A DNA stretch of 30,947 nt from a virus. This document shows positions 7,083 to 13,494 of the stretch, in pieces. How positions within the stretch are numbered: the stretch's first letter is position 1; each line of letters starts with the position of its first letter. A program made the position numbers and the translations under genes. The notes below the pieces were generated by a model. That model was not told the DNA's origin, ran no database searches, and worked only from the letters and a program-made list of their open reading frames with translations. Where the stretch lies: the IMG/VR virus record IMGVR_UViG_3300035010_000020, positions 1 through 30,947 of that record; one strand, 5' to 3'.

Positions 7083-7391
7083 GTGGCGAAGTTTAAAAAG
7101 AGATTAAAAATCGAAAATGCAGAAATGTTTAAGCTTGAATACTTTGAAGGAGGAGCAGATCTGAAAACTAAAGAATTCAATTCTTATAAGGCATTAGAGC
7201 AATTTCACAGCCGACAGACTGATTTTATGTACATAGATTACCACAGGTATGCATTTATTAACGGAAAGTGGCATCGTTTCATAAAACTACTATCTCCGAT
7301 TGTTTTTGAAAGGGACGTTAATTTCATCAATAAAATATTCTATGAAAATGCTGAAGTTAAAAATCCTCAAAATTCAGATAATGAAGAATGA
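7083..7391 (+). CDS. Hypothetical early protein (102 aa, GTG start)
   Basis: The frame opens with GTG at 7083 (MAKFKKRLKIENAEM), 11 nt after the ATPase stop. The next ATG (7125) would remove a plausible basic N-terminus. The protein is rich in aromatic and charged residues (DFMYIDYHRYAFINGKWHRF), has an acidic tail and has no recognised domain. Spacing and strand place it in the early operon. Confidence 0.65.
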   Translation: MAKFKKRLKIENAEMFKLEYFEGGADLKTKEFNSYKALEQFHSRQTDFMYIDYHRYAFINGKWHRFIKLLSPIVFERDVNFINKIFYENAEVKNPQNSDNEE

Positions 7392-7415
7392 TTTCATCAC
7401 ATAAATAATAATATA

Positions 7416-7613
7416 ATGACACAAAAAGACCAGTTAAAAGTAATGCGTGCCGGGTTCACCATAATCAGAGCAGACGAACATAATCTGCTGCTGAAGTATA
7501 AAGATAGAAACAACCTTCACTGGAAGGTATTAAGGTCGGATTTTTCATCAAAAGCGGCCTTACAAAGAGAGGAAAAAGAGTTTTTAAAACAAAATTTATT
7601 TATAGAAGATTAA
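7416..7613 (+). CDS. Hypothetical early protein (65 aa)
   Basis: This small soluble protein (MTQKDQLKVMRAGFTIIRAD...) has predicted alternating strands and a C-terminal charged helix (SKAALQREEKEFLKQN). No family is recognised. It sits 24 nt after the previous gene and 1 nt before the next, consistent with coupled early expression. Confidence 0.6.
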   Translation: MTQKDQLKVMRAGFTIIRADEHNLLLKYKDRNNLHWKVLRSDFSSKAALQREEKEFLKQNLFIED

Positions 7614-7614
7614 A

Positions 7615-7857
7615 ATGCAAACAAACGATTTAAACAAATTAGTATCTCATTACGAAGATTTGACAAGTGTTTCAATATCCCAAATTCCATCAGGTTTTAT
7701 AGGTAACTCAGCAGATATGAAGGCACTTAAAACCGCTATTGACGAATCTTTAATAAGAAAAATAAGGATTGATGTTCAAAAATATGAAACATTAGGAAAG
7801 TCCCGCCGATGGATTAGACGATGGGTAAAAAGAAAATATAACATTGTAGAATATTAA
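7615..7857 (+). CDS. Hypothetical early protein (80 aa)
   Basis: The ATG lies 1 nt after the previous stop. The C-terminus is strongly basic and aromatic (KSRRWIRRWVKRKYNIVEY), a shape that could bind nucleic acid. The N-terminal part is helical and unremarkable. No family is recognised. Confidence 0.6.
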   Translation: MQTNDLNKLVSHYEDLTSVSISQIPSGFIGNSADMKALKTAIDESLIRKIRIDVQKYETLGKSRRWIRRWVKRKYNIVEY

Positions 7858-7860
7858 ATT

Positions 7861-7899
7861 ATGAGAAAAACAATACCAAAACTTTACCGGATCAACTAA
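7861..7899 (+). CDS. Possible 12-aa leader peptide before tRNA-like copy 3
   Basis: ATG at 7861 follows the preceding stop by 3 nt and opens a 12-codon frame (MRKTIPKLYRIN) that ends in TAA directly against the 5' stem of the third tRNA-like element. It could be a real micro-ORF or the remnant of a longer gene. It is listed because a stop codon lies next to the element in all three copies. Confidence 0.3.
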   Translation: MRKTIPKLYRIN

Positions 7900-7939
7900 T
7901 CCCAAACGGTTTCTGGGCGGTTCGATTCCGCCCCTGGGA
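7900..7939 (+). ncRNA. tRNA-mimic element, copy 3
   Basis: The outer stem is TCCCA (7900-7904) with TGGGA (7935-7939). The inner stem is GGGCGG (7915-7920) with CCGCCC (7928-7933) around loop TTCGATT (7921-7927). It matches copy 2 except for one base in the unpaired connector (AACGG for AATGG). Downstream GCAAATAAAAT is also shared. The next gene starts at 7959. Confidence 0.6.
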
Positions 7940-7958
7940 GCAAATAAAATCACATACA

Positions 7959-8426
7959 ATGAATTTAAGAATTAAAACCCTGAAAAAGAAGATTGAAACA
8001 AAGCATTCAGCTTTTGCAATCAGTCAAACAGTGTATCTGCACACTCGCAGAACTACTAACATCGATGAACTAACGCCTGAAGAGATTGAAACTATTTATA
8101 ATGTGTTCTTTCCGATGGAAATGTCAAACGAACAGGAGCTTGCTCATGCAAAGCTTCAGCAAAGTTTAAAGAATCATCGGTCAAACATCCTGACGATTGC
8201 AAGCAGATTAGGCTTAAAAGAGCCTGATTCTTGGGATAAGTTTAATAATTGGATGCTTACCATGAGCAAGTTTAAAAAACGGCTAAATGACCATAGTCTT
8301 GAAGAATTGAAAGAATTGGAGATCCAGTTTAGAGGTATGGAAAATAATTATGAAAGATCTGCACGCACGCCAGGAACAAAAGCCTGGTATCATAAAAATA
8401 AATTAATACCTCCATCAGCGAATTAA
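7959..8426 (+). CDS. Early phage protein, unassigned (155 aa)
   Basis: This is a helical charged protein. Its C-terminal half has a compact conserved-looking block, WDKFNNWMLTMSKFKKRLND, followed by an amphipathic helix and SARTPGTKAWYHK. Position, after the ATPase genes and among small early genes, is where Mu-like phages carry gp16/GemA-type proteins, but I cannot confirm that family. The ATG at 7959 follows tRNA-like copy 3, and the stop overlaps the next start (TAATG). Confidence 0.7.
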   Translation: MNLRIKTLKKKIETKHSAFAISQTVYLHTRRTTNIDELTPEEIETIYNVFFPMEMSNEQELAHAKLQQSLKNHRSNILTIASRLGLKEPDSWDKFNNWMLTMSKFKKRLNDHSLEELKELEIQFRGMENNYERSARTPGTKAWYHKNKLIPPSAN

Positions 8427-8656
8427 TGTGTAATAAAATAGGTTTTGCGAGCAAAAAAGAAGCGAATACAACAAAAAACTTCATTCGCAGAACTTCATCC
8501 CGGACCATACTTCCGGTACGAGCTTATTTCTGCACCGGTTGTGGTAAATGGGTTTTAACAAGTAAGAAAATTTTTAACAAAAATGAACATATTAGACAAA
8601 AATTATCCGGAAATCAGCGTAAAGACCGACGCAGAAGATTTGAGGGTGATGATTAA
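8426..8656 (+). CDS. Small basic protein with CxxC zinc-knuckle-like motif
   Basis: This 76-aa frame overlaps the preceding stop by one base. The middle YFCTGCGKWVLTS (Cys37, Cys40) resembles the half zinc ribbon in small Bacteroidota phage and plasmid proteins; Cys2 might be a further ligand. The C-terminus is very basic (RKDRRRRFEGDD). Nucleic-acid binding is a reasonable guess. Its last 74 nt overlap the next gene in another frame, which is unusual even in this compact region. Confidence 0.55.
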   Translation: MCNKIGFASKKEANTTKNFIRRTSSRTILPVRAYFCTGCGKWVLTSKKIFNKNEHIRQKLSGNQRKDRRRRFEGDD

Positions 8657-8936
8657 TTATCTCAATGAACTGGGTGAATTCATACAGGAGAACGGTGAAC
8701 TGAGCCGCACGGTATCAATTATGCTGCTGAAAGAAGTTAGAGATAAGCTTATGATGAAGGAATTTCAGAAGAAAGGCACAAAGAAGCTTTTTCTTATGAA
8801 ATTTAAAGCTTATCACATTGCAGCCCTCTATGAATCTTTCATCTTTAATAGTCAAATTAATCAGGTTAAACCCTTTGAACAGAACTGTATTCGCAGGTAC
8901 AAAAACCAGTTTCATCAAAAATTAATTGCACTATGA
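8583..8936 (+). CDS. Hypothetical helical early protein (117 aa)
   Basis: It starts with ATG at 8583 inside the end of the CxxC gene and ends 4 nt into the next gene. The protein is mostly helical (AEDLRVMINYLNELGEFIQENG; about 15-35) with a basic C-terminal half. No domain is recognised. The long overlap makes the exact start less certain; a later internal ATG (8649) would leave only a few bases of overlap. Confidence 0.6.
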   Translation: MNILDKNYPEISVKTDAEDLRVMINYLNELGEFIQENGELSRTVSIMLLKEVRDKLMMKEFQKKGTKKLFLMKFKAYHIAALYESFIFNSQINQVKPFEQNCIRRYKNQFHQKLIAL

Positions 8937-9352
8937 GGACATTCTTAGCAATTGGAAGAAAAACTGGATTAAGAATATCATTTAAATATGGTTTAAACGG
9001 GGTTTTAACGGCTGTTGAGTTTGACGGGGAATGGACCGATGAACTGGTGGAAAGAATCAAAACAAAAATTCCGGCAAATGTGATGTACTGCATTTCCCAG
9101 ATCAAACATCAGTCACCATCCAGTCAATGGATATTTAAGGAAATGACAGATCTTTCTTTTGATGGTTTTTATAAAAAATATCCCAATAAACTCGGAAAGA
9201 AAGCTGAAGCTTTAAAGGCGTGGAATAATCTCACAGACCCTTCGCGGATGGATGCAATGCTATACCTGGATATTTTCATCCCACAAAAACGAAAAGAAGG
9301 AACAAACATTCTTTATGCATCAAGCTATTTAAATGGAAGATACTGGGAATAG
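8933..9352 (+). CDS. Phage replication-associated domain protein, probable
   Basis: The 139-aa protein ends with a block typical of C-terminal parts of phage replisome-organiser/DnaD-like proteins: FDGFYKKYPNKLGKKAEALK, AWNNLTD, then LYASSYLNGRYWE. In other phages this block follows a winged helix and is linked to helicase loading or replication initiation. The N-terminal half here (about 1-75) is not a recognised winged helix. It overlaps the previous gene by 4 nt (ATGA). Confidence 0.55.
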   Translation: MRTFLAIGRKTGLRISFKYGLNGVLTAVEFDGEWTDELVERIKTKIPANVMYCISQIKHQSPSSQWIFKEMTDLSFDGFYKKYPNKLGKKAEALKAWNNLTDPSRMDAMLYLDIFIPQKRKEGTNILYASSYLNGRYWE

Positions 9353-9354
9353 AT

Positions 9355-9600
9355 ATGAAAATTAACGGATTTGAATATTCTAAAAGTGAGATTTTAGAAG
9401 CATTAAGAAAAAAAGGATACCTAATAATACCATTCAGAACTTACCACGAAAGGTCAATGCACGGAAGTTTATTTATTAAAGAGTGGTTCAACACTGAGTG
9501 TGCTGTAAAAGGTGAAGAGATTCCTTCAGATGAAAATATCTGGACCAATGTTGCAATCAAAGAATTTCAAACGGAATTCATAAAACCTAAACTTACATAA
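9355..9600 (+). CDS. Hypothetical early protein, paralogue A of a tandem pair
   Basis: This 81-aa protein begins MKINGFEYSKSEILEALRKK and is similar to the next gene through its length: NGFxYSKxEhhEAL, a central variable loop, then ECAVK...P.S.ENhW..V....Q...IKPKL. The first part resembles a short helix-turn-helix-like unit. A recent tandem duplication is the simplest explanation. Function unknown. Confidence 0.65.
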   Translation: MKINGFEYSKSEILEALRKKGYLIIPFRTYHERSMHGSLFIKEWFNTECAVKGEEIPSDENIWTNVAIKEFQTEFIKPKLT

Positions 9601-9660
9601 GTACGGAAAACCGTTTTTAAAGTGCCGTACAACAATCTAATTTTACAAAAAAAAATAATC

Positions 9661-9933
9661 ATGCAAGAATTTAAACTATTTGGAGCAACTGTAAAGCACA
9701 AACCTAATACAAAGGTCGAAATGCTGCAATTGAACGGATTTATGTATTCAAAAACTGAAGTAATCGAAGCCCTGAAAGCTCGCGGTTATCAGATTAAAAT
9801 CTGGAAATACCAGGATGATGATCAATACGCTGTTGAATGTGCTGTAAAAGACAATGACGAACCATCAGAAGAGAATATGTGGCACAAAGTGGGAAACAAA
9901 GTTTTACAAATAAGAATTAAACCAAAATTATAG
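9661..9933 (+). CDS. Hypothetical early protein, paralogue B of a tandem pair
   Basis: This 90-aa protein contains the same framework as its upstream neighbour (LNGFMYSKTEVIEALKARGY; YAVECAVKDNDEPSEENMW; IRIKPKL) plus an extra N-terminal 20 residues. I chose the ATG at 9661; a frame extension with GTG at 9622 would add MPYNNLILQKKII, which has no counterpart in the paralogue. Function unknown. Confidence 0.65.
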   Translation: MQEFKLFGATVKHKPNTKVEMLQLNGFMYSKTEVIEALKARGYQIKIWKYQDDDQYAVECAVKDNDEPSEENMWHKVGNKVLQIRIKPKL

Positions 9934-9936
9934 ATT

Positions 9937-10140
9937 ATGACTGAATTCAAAATCAGCGCTCAGGAAGATATCATCAACGAAATACTTGAGCATTTAGAAT
10001 GTGGCATTTTAGGCCAGGGATTTGCAATGTCTTGGGATTGCAAAGTGATAGACAAGAGTAATATCAAATTTACCTTAAAAGAAGGCGCTAAACTTGAACT
10101 GAGGGATATTTTCTGGTTTGGCTATTTAACAAAAGATTAA
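9937..10140 (+). CDS. Hypothetical early protein (67 aa), last gene of the early operon
   Basis: ATG at 9937 follows the preceding stop by 3 nt. The protein is acidic and appears mixed alpha/beta (SAQEDIINEILEHLECGILG; FTLKEGAKLELRDIFWFGYL). No family is recognised. A strong terminator begins 4 nt after its stop, which marks the end of the early transcript. Confidence 0.65.
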   Translation: MTEFKISAQEDIINEILEHLECGILGQGFAMSWDCKVIDKSNIKFTLKEGAKLELRDIFWFGYLTKD

Positions 10141-10144
10141 TTAT

Positions 10145-10177
10145 AAAATCCTGTTATGCAGGATTTTTTTATTTTTA
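10145..10177 (+). terminator. Rho-independent terminator of the early operon
   Basis: The stem AAAATCCTG (10145-10153) pairs with CAGGATTTT (10159-10167) around loop TTATG and runs into a T tract (10164-10170, then ATTTTT). It lies directly after the last early gene. Confidence 0.8.
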
Positions 10178-10191
10178 CAAAAAAATATTAC

Positions 10192-10629
10192 ATGAAAACA
10201 TTACTATTTCTACTCTTTCCAGTTCTTTTTTACTCGCAAACATCCTTTAGAAACCTGGATTCGGCTTCATTTGTCAGCCAAATAGACGCCATCATTAAAA
10301 CAACAGGAAAGGATTATAAATTTATTGAGAAAGGGACTGAAAAAAGCTTTGATTATTTAGTGTACAATACCGAAAATGACACTGACGATAATTTGCTTAT
10401 TACATACTATACTTATATGGAAGGTGATGATAAAAACCTTGAAATTGCGGGTGTTAAAAGGTGGGATTTTAGAAGTATCAGGGGGAAATATAGGACGTTG
10501 TTTCCAATTTGGAAAAAGTATGTGGAACCAGGGGCTGATATCGAAAAATTATCAAAATCCAGATATAAAATGAAAGGTAATTATTCAATAAGTGAACTGA
10601 GTGAGCCTCTTTGGTTAATGAGATTTTAA
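10192..10629 (+). CDS. Exported protein of unknown function, probable moron
   Basis: This 145-aa protein has a clear Sec signal peptide, MKTLLFLLFPVLFYSQ (1-16), ending in the YSQ motif common at Bacteroidota cleavage sites. I chose ATG 10192 over ATG 10156 because the latter would put 12 residues encoded by the terminator in front of the signal. The mature part (about 129 aa) is beta-rich and not recognised. The gene sits alone between two matching terminators, apart from the early and late operons. That is the usual setting of cargo (moron) genes expressed in the lysogen. No strong promoter is visible before it. Confidence 0.7.
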   Translation: MKTLLFLLFPVLFYSQTSFRNLDSASFVSQIDAIIKTTGKDYKFIEKGTEKSFDYLVYNTENDTDDNLLITYYTYMEGDDKNLEIAGVKRWDFRSIRGKYRTLFPIWKKYVEPGADIEKLSKSRYKMKGNYSISELSEPLWLMRF

Positions 10630-10657
10630 AATCCTGTATTTACAGGATTTTTTTTAT
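10628..10657 (+). terminator. Terminator after the exported-protein gene
   Basis: AAAATCCTGTA (10628-10638) and TACAGGATTTT (10641-10651) form a stem followed by a run of T to 10655. The core AAAATCCTG/CAGGATTTT is the same as in the terminator at 10145, so the cargo gene is bracketed by near-identical terminators. The gene's stop codon overlaps the stem. Confidence 0.8.
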
Positions 10658-10663
10658 ATGAAA

Positions 10664-10694
10664 TTTGCAGGAAAAAAAACTTCATATATTTTTG
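10664..10694 (+). promoter_or_regulatory. Promoter of the 64-aa regulator
   Basis: TTTG (10664-10667), 19 bp of spacer and TATTTTTG (10687-10694) match the Bacteroidota consensus. The sequence CAGG and eight A follow the -33 box, the same as in the rightward late promoter at 17503. The ATG of the next gene is only 4 nt past the -7 box, so the mRNA should be leaderless or nearly so. Confidence 0.7.
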
Positions 10695-10698
10695 CAGC

Positions 10699-10893
10699 AT
10701 GTGTGATGCGAAAAAAACTAAAACAACCACTGAAAACCGACACAGAGCAGTCAGAGCAGAATATAAAAGACTGTCAGATATTCAGGAGTACGGCGTGCAA
10801 AAGCATAGCTTTGATTGGATAGTAGCAAATTTGGCCCACAATTTTTTTTACAGTACCGCAACTGTAGAAAATATCATTTTCCACAGGGTATAA
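10699..10893 (+). CDS. Small HTH-like protein, candidate middle/late transcription activator
   Basis: This 64-aa basic protein has a C-terminal helix-turn-helix-like stretch at about residues 39-62 (FDWIVANLAHNFFYSTATVE, then NIIFHRV). It occupies the place between early and late genes where Mu has Mor and C, which switch on middle and late transcription. It has its own promoter. No sequence similarity to Mor/C is claimed; the short length would require dimer binding. Its target may be the repeats at 17437-17496. An alternative is a repressor or an immunity function. Confidence 0.5.
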   Translation: MCDAKKTKTTTENRHRAVRAEYKRLSDIQEYGVQKHSFDWIVANLAHNFFYSTATVENIIFHRV

Positions 10894-11008
10894 TTTGCAA
10901 GTAAATTAATTACCTATACATTTAAACTTTAATAACTGAAAACTAAAACCAAAAGCCAATGAAGTAAACAAAACAATTTCTCATACAAGTGTTATTTTTA
11001 AAGCAAAG

Positions 11009-11040
11009 AAAACCCCGCTATTTTTTAGCGGGGTTTTTTT
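11009..11040. terminator. Bidirectional terminator between convergent operons
   Basis: AACCCCGCTA (11011-11020) pairs with TAGCGGGGTT (11026-11035) around TTTTT, flanked by A runs on the left and T runs on the right. It can end rightward transcription from the regulator gene and leftward transcription from the head operon, whose last stop is at 11039. The 115 bases before it (10894-11010) show no ORF or other structure. Confidence 0.85.
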
Positions 11041-11608
11041 ATGGTTGATTGATTTGATATCCTGCCTCAAAGTCGATTCCTGAGAATGTTCCTTCTTCCG
11101 GATCCTGAGCGGCACTATCATCCCGGATGATACACTCAAAAGTTATTTTATAAAGGTTTCCGGTTCCACCGGTATCTTCAGGGTTAAAACCCAGTTTTCT
11201 CATGGAATTGTAGTTTATCCCGGATGTTCCGTGGAAACGACTATTAATAAAGTCCATGATCTTCAGGAAACGAATTGCATGGTCCTGGTTAAATGATCCT
11301 TGAAAGGTATTGGCAAAAGTTTCATAAAAGTAAAAGCAATCGACTTGAAGGGTGATCTGTTGTGTTTTTTCCCCCAGGTCAGTAATTGCCATTGTTCGGT
11401 AAGAAAAAAATACCGCCGGTGCCGGGAATTCAAGTTCATCAGATAAAAAATTCACCTGATTATTCCAAAGGTCAATCCATCTTATCGGTGTTTTGTTCTC
11501 ACGGCCGGCAATGGTATTAAGCATACCGTACTTTTCAATTTCTTTCTCGTTTAAATCGGCGGCCAGTATTTCAGCCATTTCCACATATAGATTACTCCAA
11601 CTTTCCAT
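11039..11608 (-). CDS. Mu gp37-like / tail-terminator-type protein
   Basis: This 189-aa protein is the last gene of the leftward structural operon. The features FPAPAVFFSYRTMAITDLGE, QQITLQVDCFYFYET, and a C-terminal YKITFECIIRDDS fit the fold of proteins that cap the tail tube or connect tail and head (Mu gp37, DUF1834-like, or HK97 gpU-like). It overlaps the preceding gene by 1 nt. Family assignment is from fold-like pattern and position. Confidence 0.5.
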   Translation of the reverse strand: MESWSNLYVEMAEILAADLNEKEIEKYGMLNTIAGRENKTPIRWIDLWNNQVNFLSDELEFPAPAVFFSYRTMAITDLGEKTQQITLQVDCFYFYETFANTFQGSFNQDHAIRFLKIMDFINSRFHGTSGINYNSMRKLGFNPEDTGGTGNLYKITFECIIRDDSAAQDPEEGTFSGIDFEAGYQINQP

Positions 11609-12129
11609 TATAAATTTTTAAATTTTTGAACAATAAACTCAAAGAACCAGTCATCCAGTCCTTCCATCATTTTCGCACTTTCACCAATAAATTGACGTTT
11701 CGGCATTTTAAAAGTGATCACATTTTTTTTTGTTAATGCCATCCACTTCCATTTTTCATCTTTTGTTTTTTTAAACATATACCAGAAATATTTCCTGCTT
11801 TTCGCGGTGATCTTTATTTGAACGGTTCCGCCTTCATTATGAAGCCCCGCGTATGGAGCATACGATCCGAATACGATCTGAAGCTTATTTCCTGATAGTA
11901 CTTTAATACTTTCCAATAGAAATGATGTTGAGATCAAGAGCGCTCCACCTGGACGGTAGTCCGGGCTTACTCTTTTATCCCATGCATCAAAGCTCTGATC
12001 TGTGAATCCTTGTTTACGGAAACTGTCTTTGAAATAATTCAGACAATATATCATTGCATAACGTCGGGCTTTGTCAATTGCTTCAGCAGCAATACCTTCA
12101 AAATCCGGCATAGGTGTTTGAACTTCCAT
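11608..12129 (-). CDS. Virion morphogenesis protein, Mu G-like
   Basis: This 173-aa protein matches the tail-completion/virion-morphogenesis family: a helical N-terminus, LLISTSFLLESIKVLSG, the hallmark FGSYAPYAGLHNEGG (about residues 87-101) and MPKRQFIGESAKMMEG near the end. In Mu, gpG acts in tail-to-head joining or tail completion. It lies directly downstream of the gp30-like gene, as G does in Mu. The ATG at 12129 is preceded by a 76-bp gap holding a hairpin. Confidence 0.78.
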   Translation of the reverse strand: MEVQTPMPDFEGIAAEAIDKARRYAMIYCLNYFKDSFRKQGFTDQSFDAWDKRVSPDYRPGGALLISTSFLLESIKVLSGNKLQIVFGSYAPYAGLHNEGGTVQIKITAKSRKYFWYMFKKTKDEKWKWMALTKKNVITFKMPKRQFIGESAKMMEGLDDWFFEFIVQKFKNL

Positions 12130-12207
12130 AATTTTTGTATATTTGCATTGAAGAGAAGAGTGATCTGATCTTCTTCCTTACGGGCGCGAGGTATGGCGCC
12201 CTTCTTT
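12117..12207 (+). promoter_or_regulatory. Plus-strand promoter-like boxes and hairpin in the gap before the G-like gene
   Basis: TTTG (12117-12120) and TATATTTG (12138-12145) lie 17 bp apart on the plus strand, opposite the operon. Downstream, GGGCGC (12182-12187) and GCGCCC (12196-12201) form a hairpin followed by TTCTTTATTT. Together they could make an antisense RNA of about 50 nt. The hairpin may instead act in the leftward mRNA between the gp30-like and G-like genes. Confidence 0.3.
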
Positions 12208-13468
12208 ATTTAATTAAATCCCTTACCTTTATTGTTTCAGCCTTGTTTCCGGTGATAATAATTATTTCCTCAAAAGCACCTTTGTAATGTGCTTTTAAAT
12301 GGCCTCTTAACTGATTTTTGAAAAATTCTATAGACTGTCTGAAATCTTCAGTAATATCAAAAACAACCGTTTTACAGCCTTGCCTTTTTGCTGAGTTAAG
12401 GTTTGAAGAAATATTTTTCCCGCGTTGTTCTTTACGGTCGGCCAGTTTACCATCAATCAAATATTCCGGATTCTTATGGTTCTGAACGTCAATATGAGGT
12501 CGTACAAATACATCTTTATCCAGTTTTTCAGCAATGATCATCCCGGTTTCCACATTTTTCACCTTGTCAGATTCATCAGCAAAGATGTTTGCATACACTT
12601 TTTTCCCGTTTTGTGCAGTATATGCTTCATCGTATGGTGCATTTAGTTTCATATATTCGGCATTTACTTTCGCCTTGTGATCCATATTCAACAGCTTGAA
12701 AAACCCGCCTTTCTTCGTGAAAATTTCTTCATCCAGGGCAACGTTTCCACGGAATTCAGGAAGTACGGATTCATCGTCAAATTTGCCGGGTGTTGCTTTT
12801 GCAGCTGTCTGGATGATGTAGCACCGGCAGCGCCATCCATTCGGGGTATAATAGATTTTCCAGAAGGCGTCTCCGATCGGTTTGATTATGCCGTTTAGCA
12901 GCTCATGTTCCGGCCGTACTCTATCATCACCAACGGTTCTGTATTCCAGATTTGGAAAGATATCGGCATCCTTCATGAAAATTTTCCACTGTTCAGCCGC
13001 CTGACAGCCTTTTATTGCTGTTTGGTGTTCTGCCTGGATATAGTTCTCATTAAACTTTTGATTGGTTTTCCTTGCTTGCTGAAGGAATTCCGGAAATAAT
13101 CGGATTCTCCCTTTATCCAGGAGATTGTTGTTCATTTCCTGAAGTTGTGTGTAAGTCTTTGCGCTTGAAAATTGCCAGAGATTTTTTTTAAATTTCTGCT
13201 GAAGGGATTGTGGTTCTTTTACATCAAATTTTTTCCACTTGTCGCCATAAACTGTTTCAGCACCTTCTGACAGATCTTTGTAAATTTGTTTTACAAGGTC
13301 TTTGTTCAGATCTTCCGGTTTTAAATTGCCATCGTGCATATCTTTAGCAATCTTTTGTATTAGCCTGGCGTACGGTTCCAGATCAATAGCTTTGAAAGCT
13401 TCAGATATTGATTTGCATTCTTTACAATCACAGCTATTTCCATTATAGGCCGCTTCGATATCGCGCAA
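12206..13468 (-). CDS. Head morphogenesis protein (Mu gp30/SPP1 gp7-like) with C-terminal nuclease-toxin-like domain
   Basis: This 420-aa protein has the Mu F/gp30 minor head protein signature: EYRTVGDDRVRPEHELLNG (about 175-193) and YYTPNGWRCRCYII (206-219). The N-terminus has a CDCKECK cluster (residues 13-19). After residue about 320, a separate domain reads NPEYLIDGKLADRKEQ (333-348), KTVVFDITED (366-375) and ends EEIIIITGNKAETIKVRDL. This resembles CdiA-CT/PBECR-type RNase domains that are often attached to phage head proteins and are thought to be injected. It lies between portal and G-like genes as in Mu. Confidence 0.75.
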   Translation of the reverse strand: MRDIEAAYNGNSCDCKECKSISEAFKAIDLEPYARLIQKIAKDMHDGNLKPEDLNKDLVKQIYKDLSEGAETVYGDKWKKFDVKEPQSLQQKFKKNLWQFSSAKTYTQLQEMNNNLLDKGRIRLFPEFLQQARKTNQKFNENYIQAEHQTAIKGCQAAEQWKIFMKDADIFPNLEYRTVGDDRVRPEHELLNGIIKPIGDAFWKIYYTPNGWRCRCYIIQTAAKATPGKFDDESVLPEFRGNVALDEEIFTKKGGFFKLLNMDHKAKVNAEYMKLNAPYDEAYTAQNGKKVYANIFADESDKVKNVETGMIIAEKLDKDVFVRPHIDVQNHKNPEYLIDGKLADRKEQRGKNISSNLNSAKRQGCKTVVFDITEDFRQSIEFFKNQLRGHLKAHYKGAFEEIIIITGNKAETIKVRDLIK

Positions 13469-13494
13469 AACGGCCCTGGTTTTTAGAAATGCGT

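Noticed and set aside
2123-7939. Complete tRNA genes at the three TTCGATT elements
   Set aside because: There is no D arm, no anticodon arm and only a 5-bp acceptor-like stem; the total length is 40 nt.
9622-9660. GTG start for paralogue B
   Set aside because: The added residues have no counterpart in paralogue A, and ATG 9661 has the normal A-rich context.
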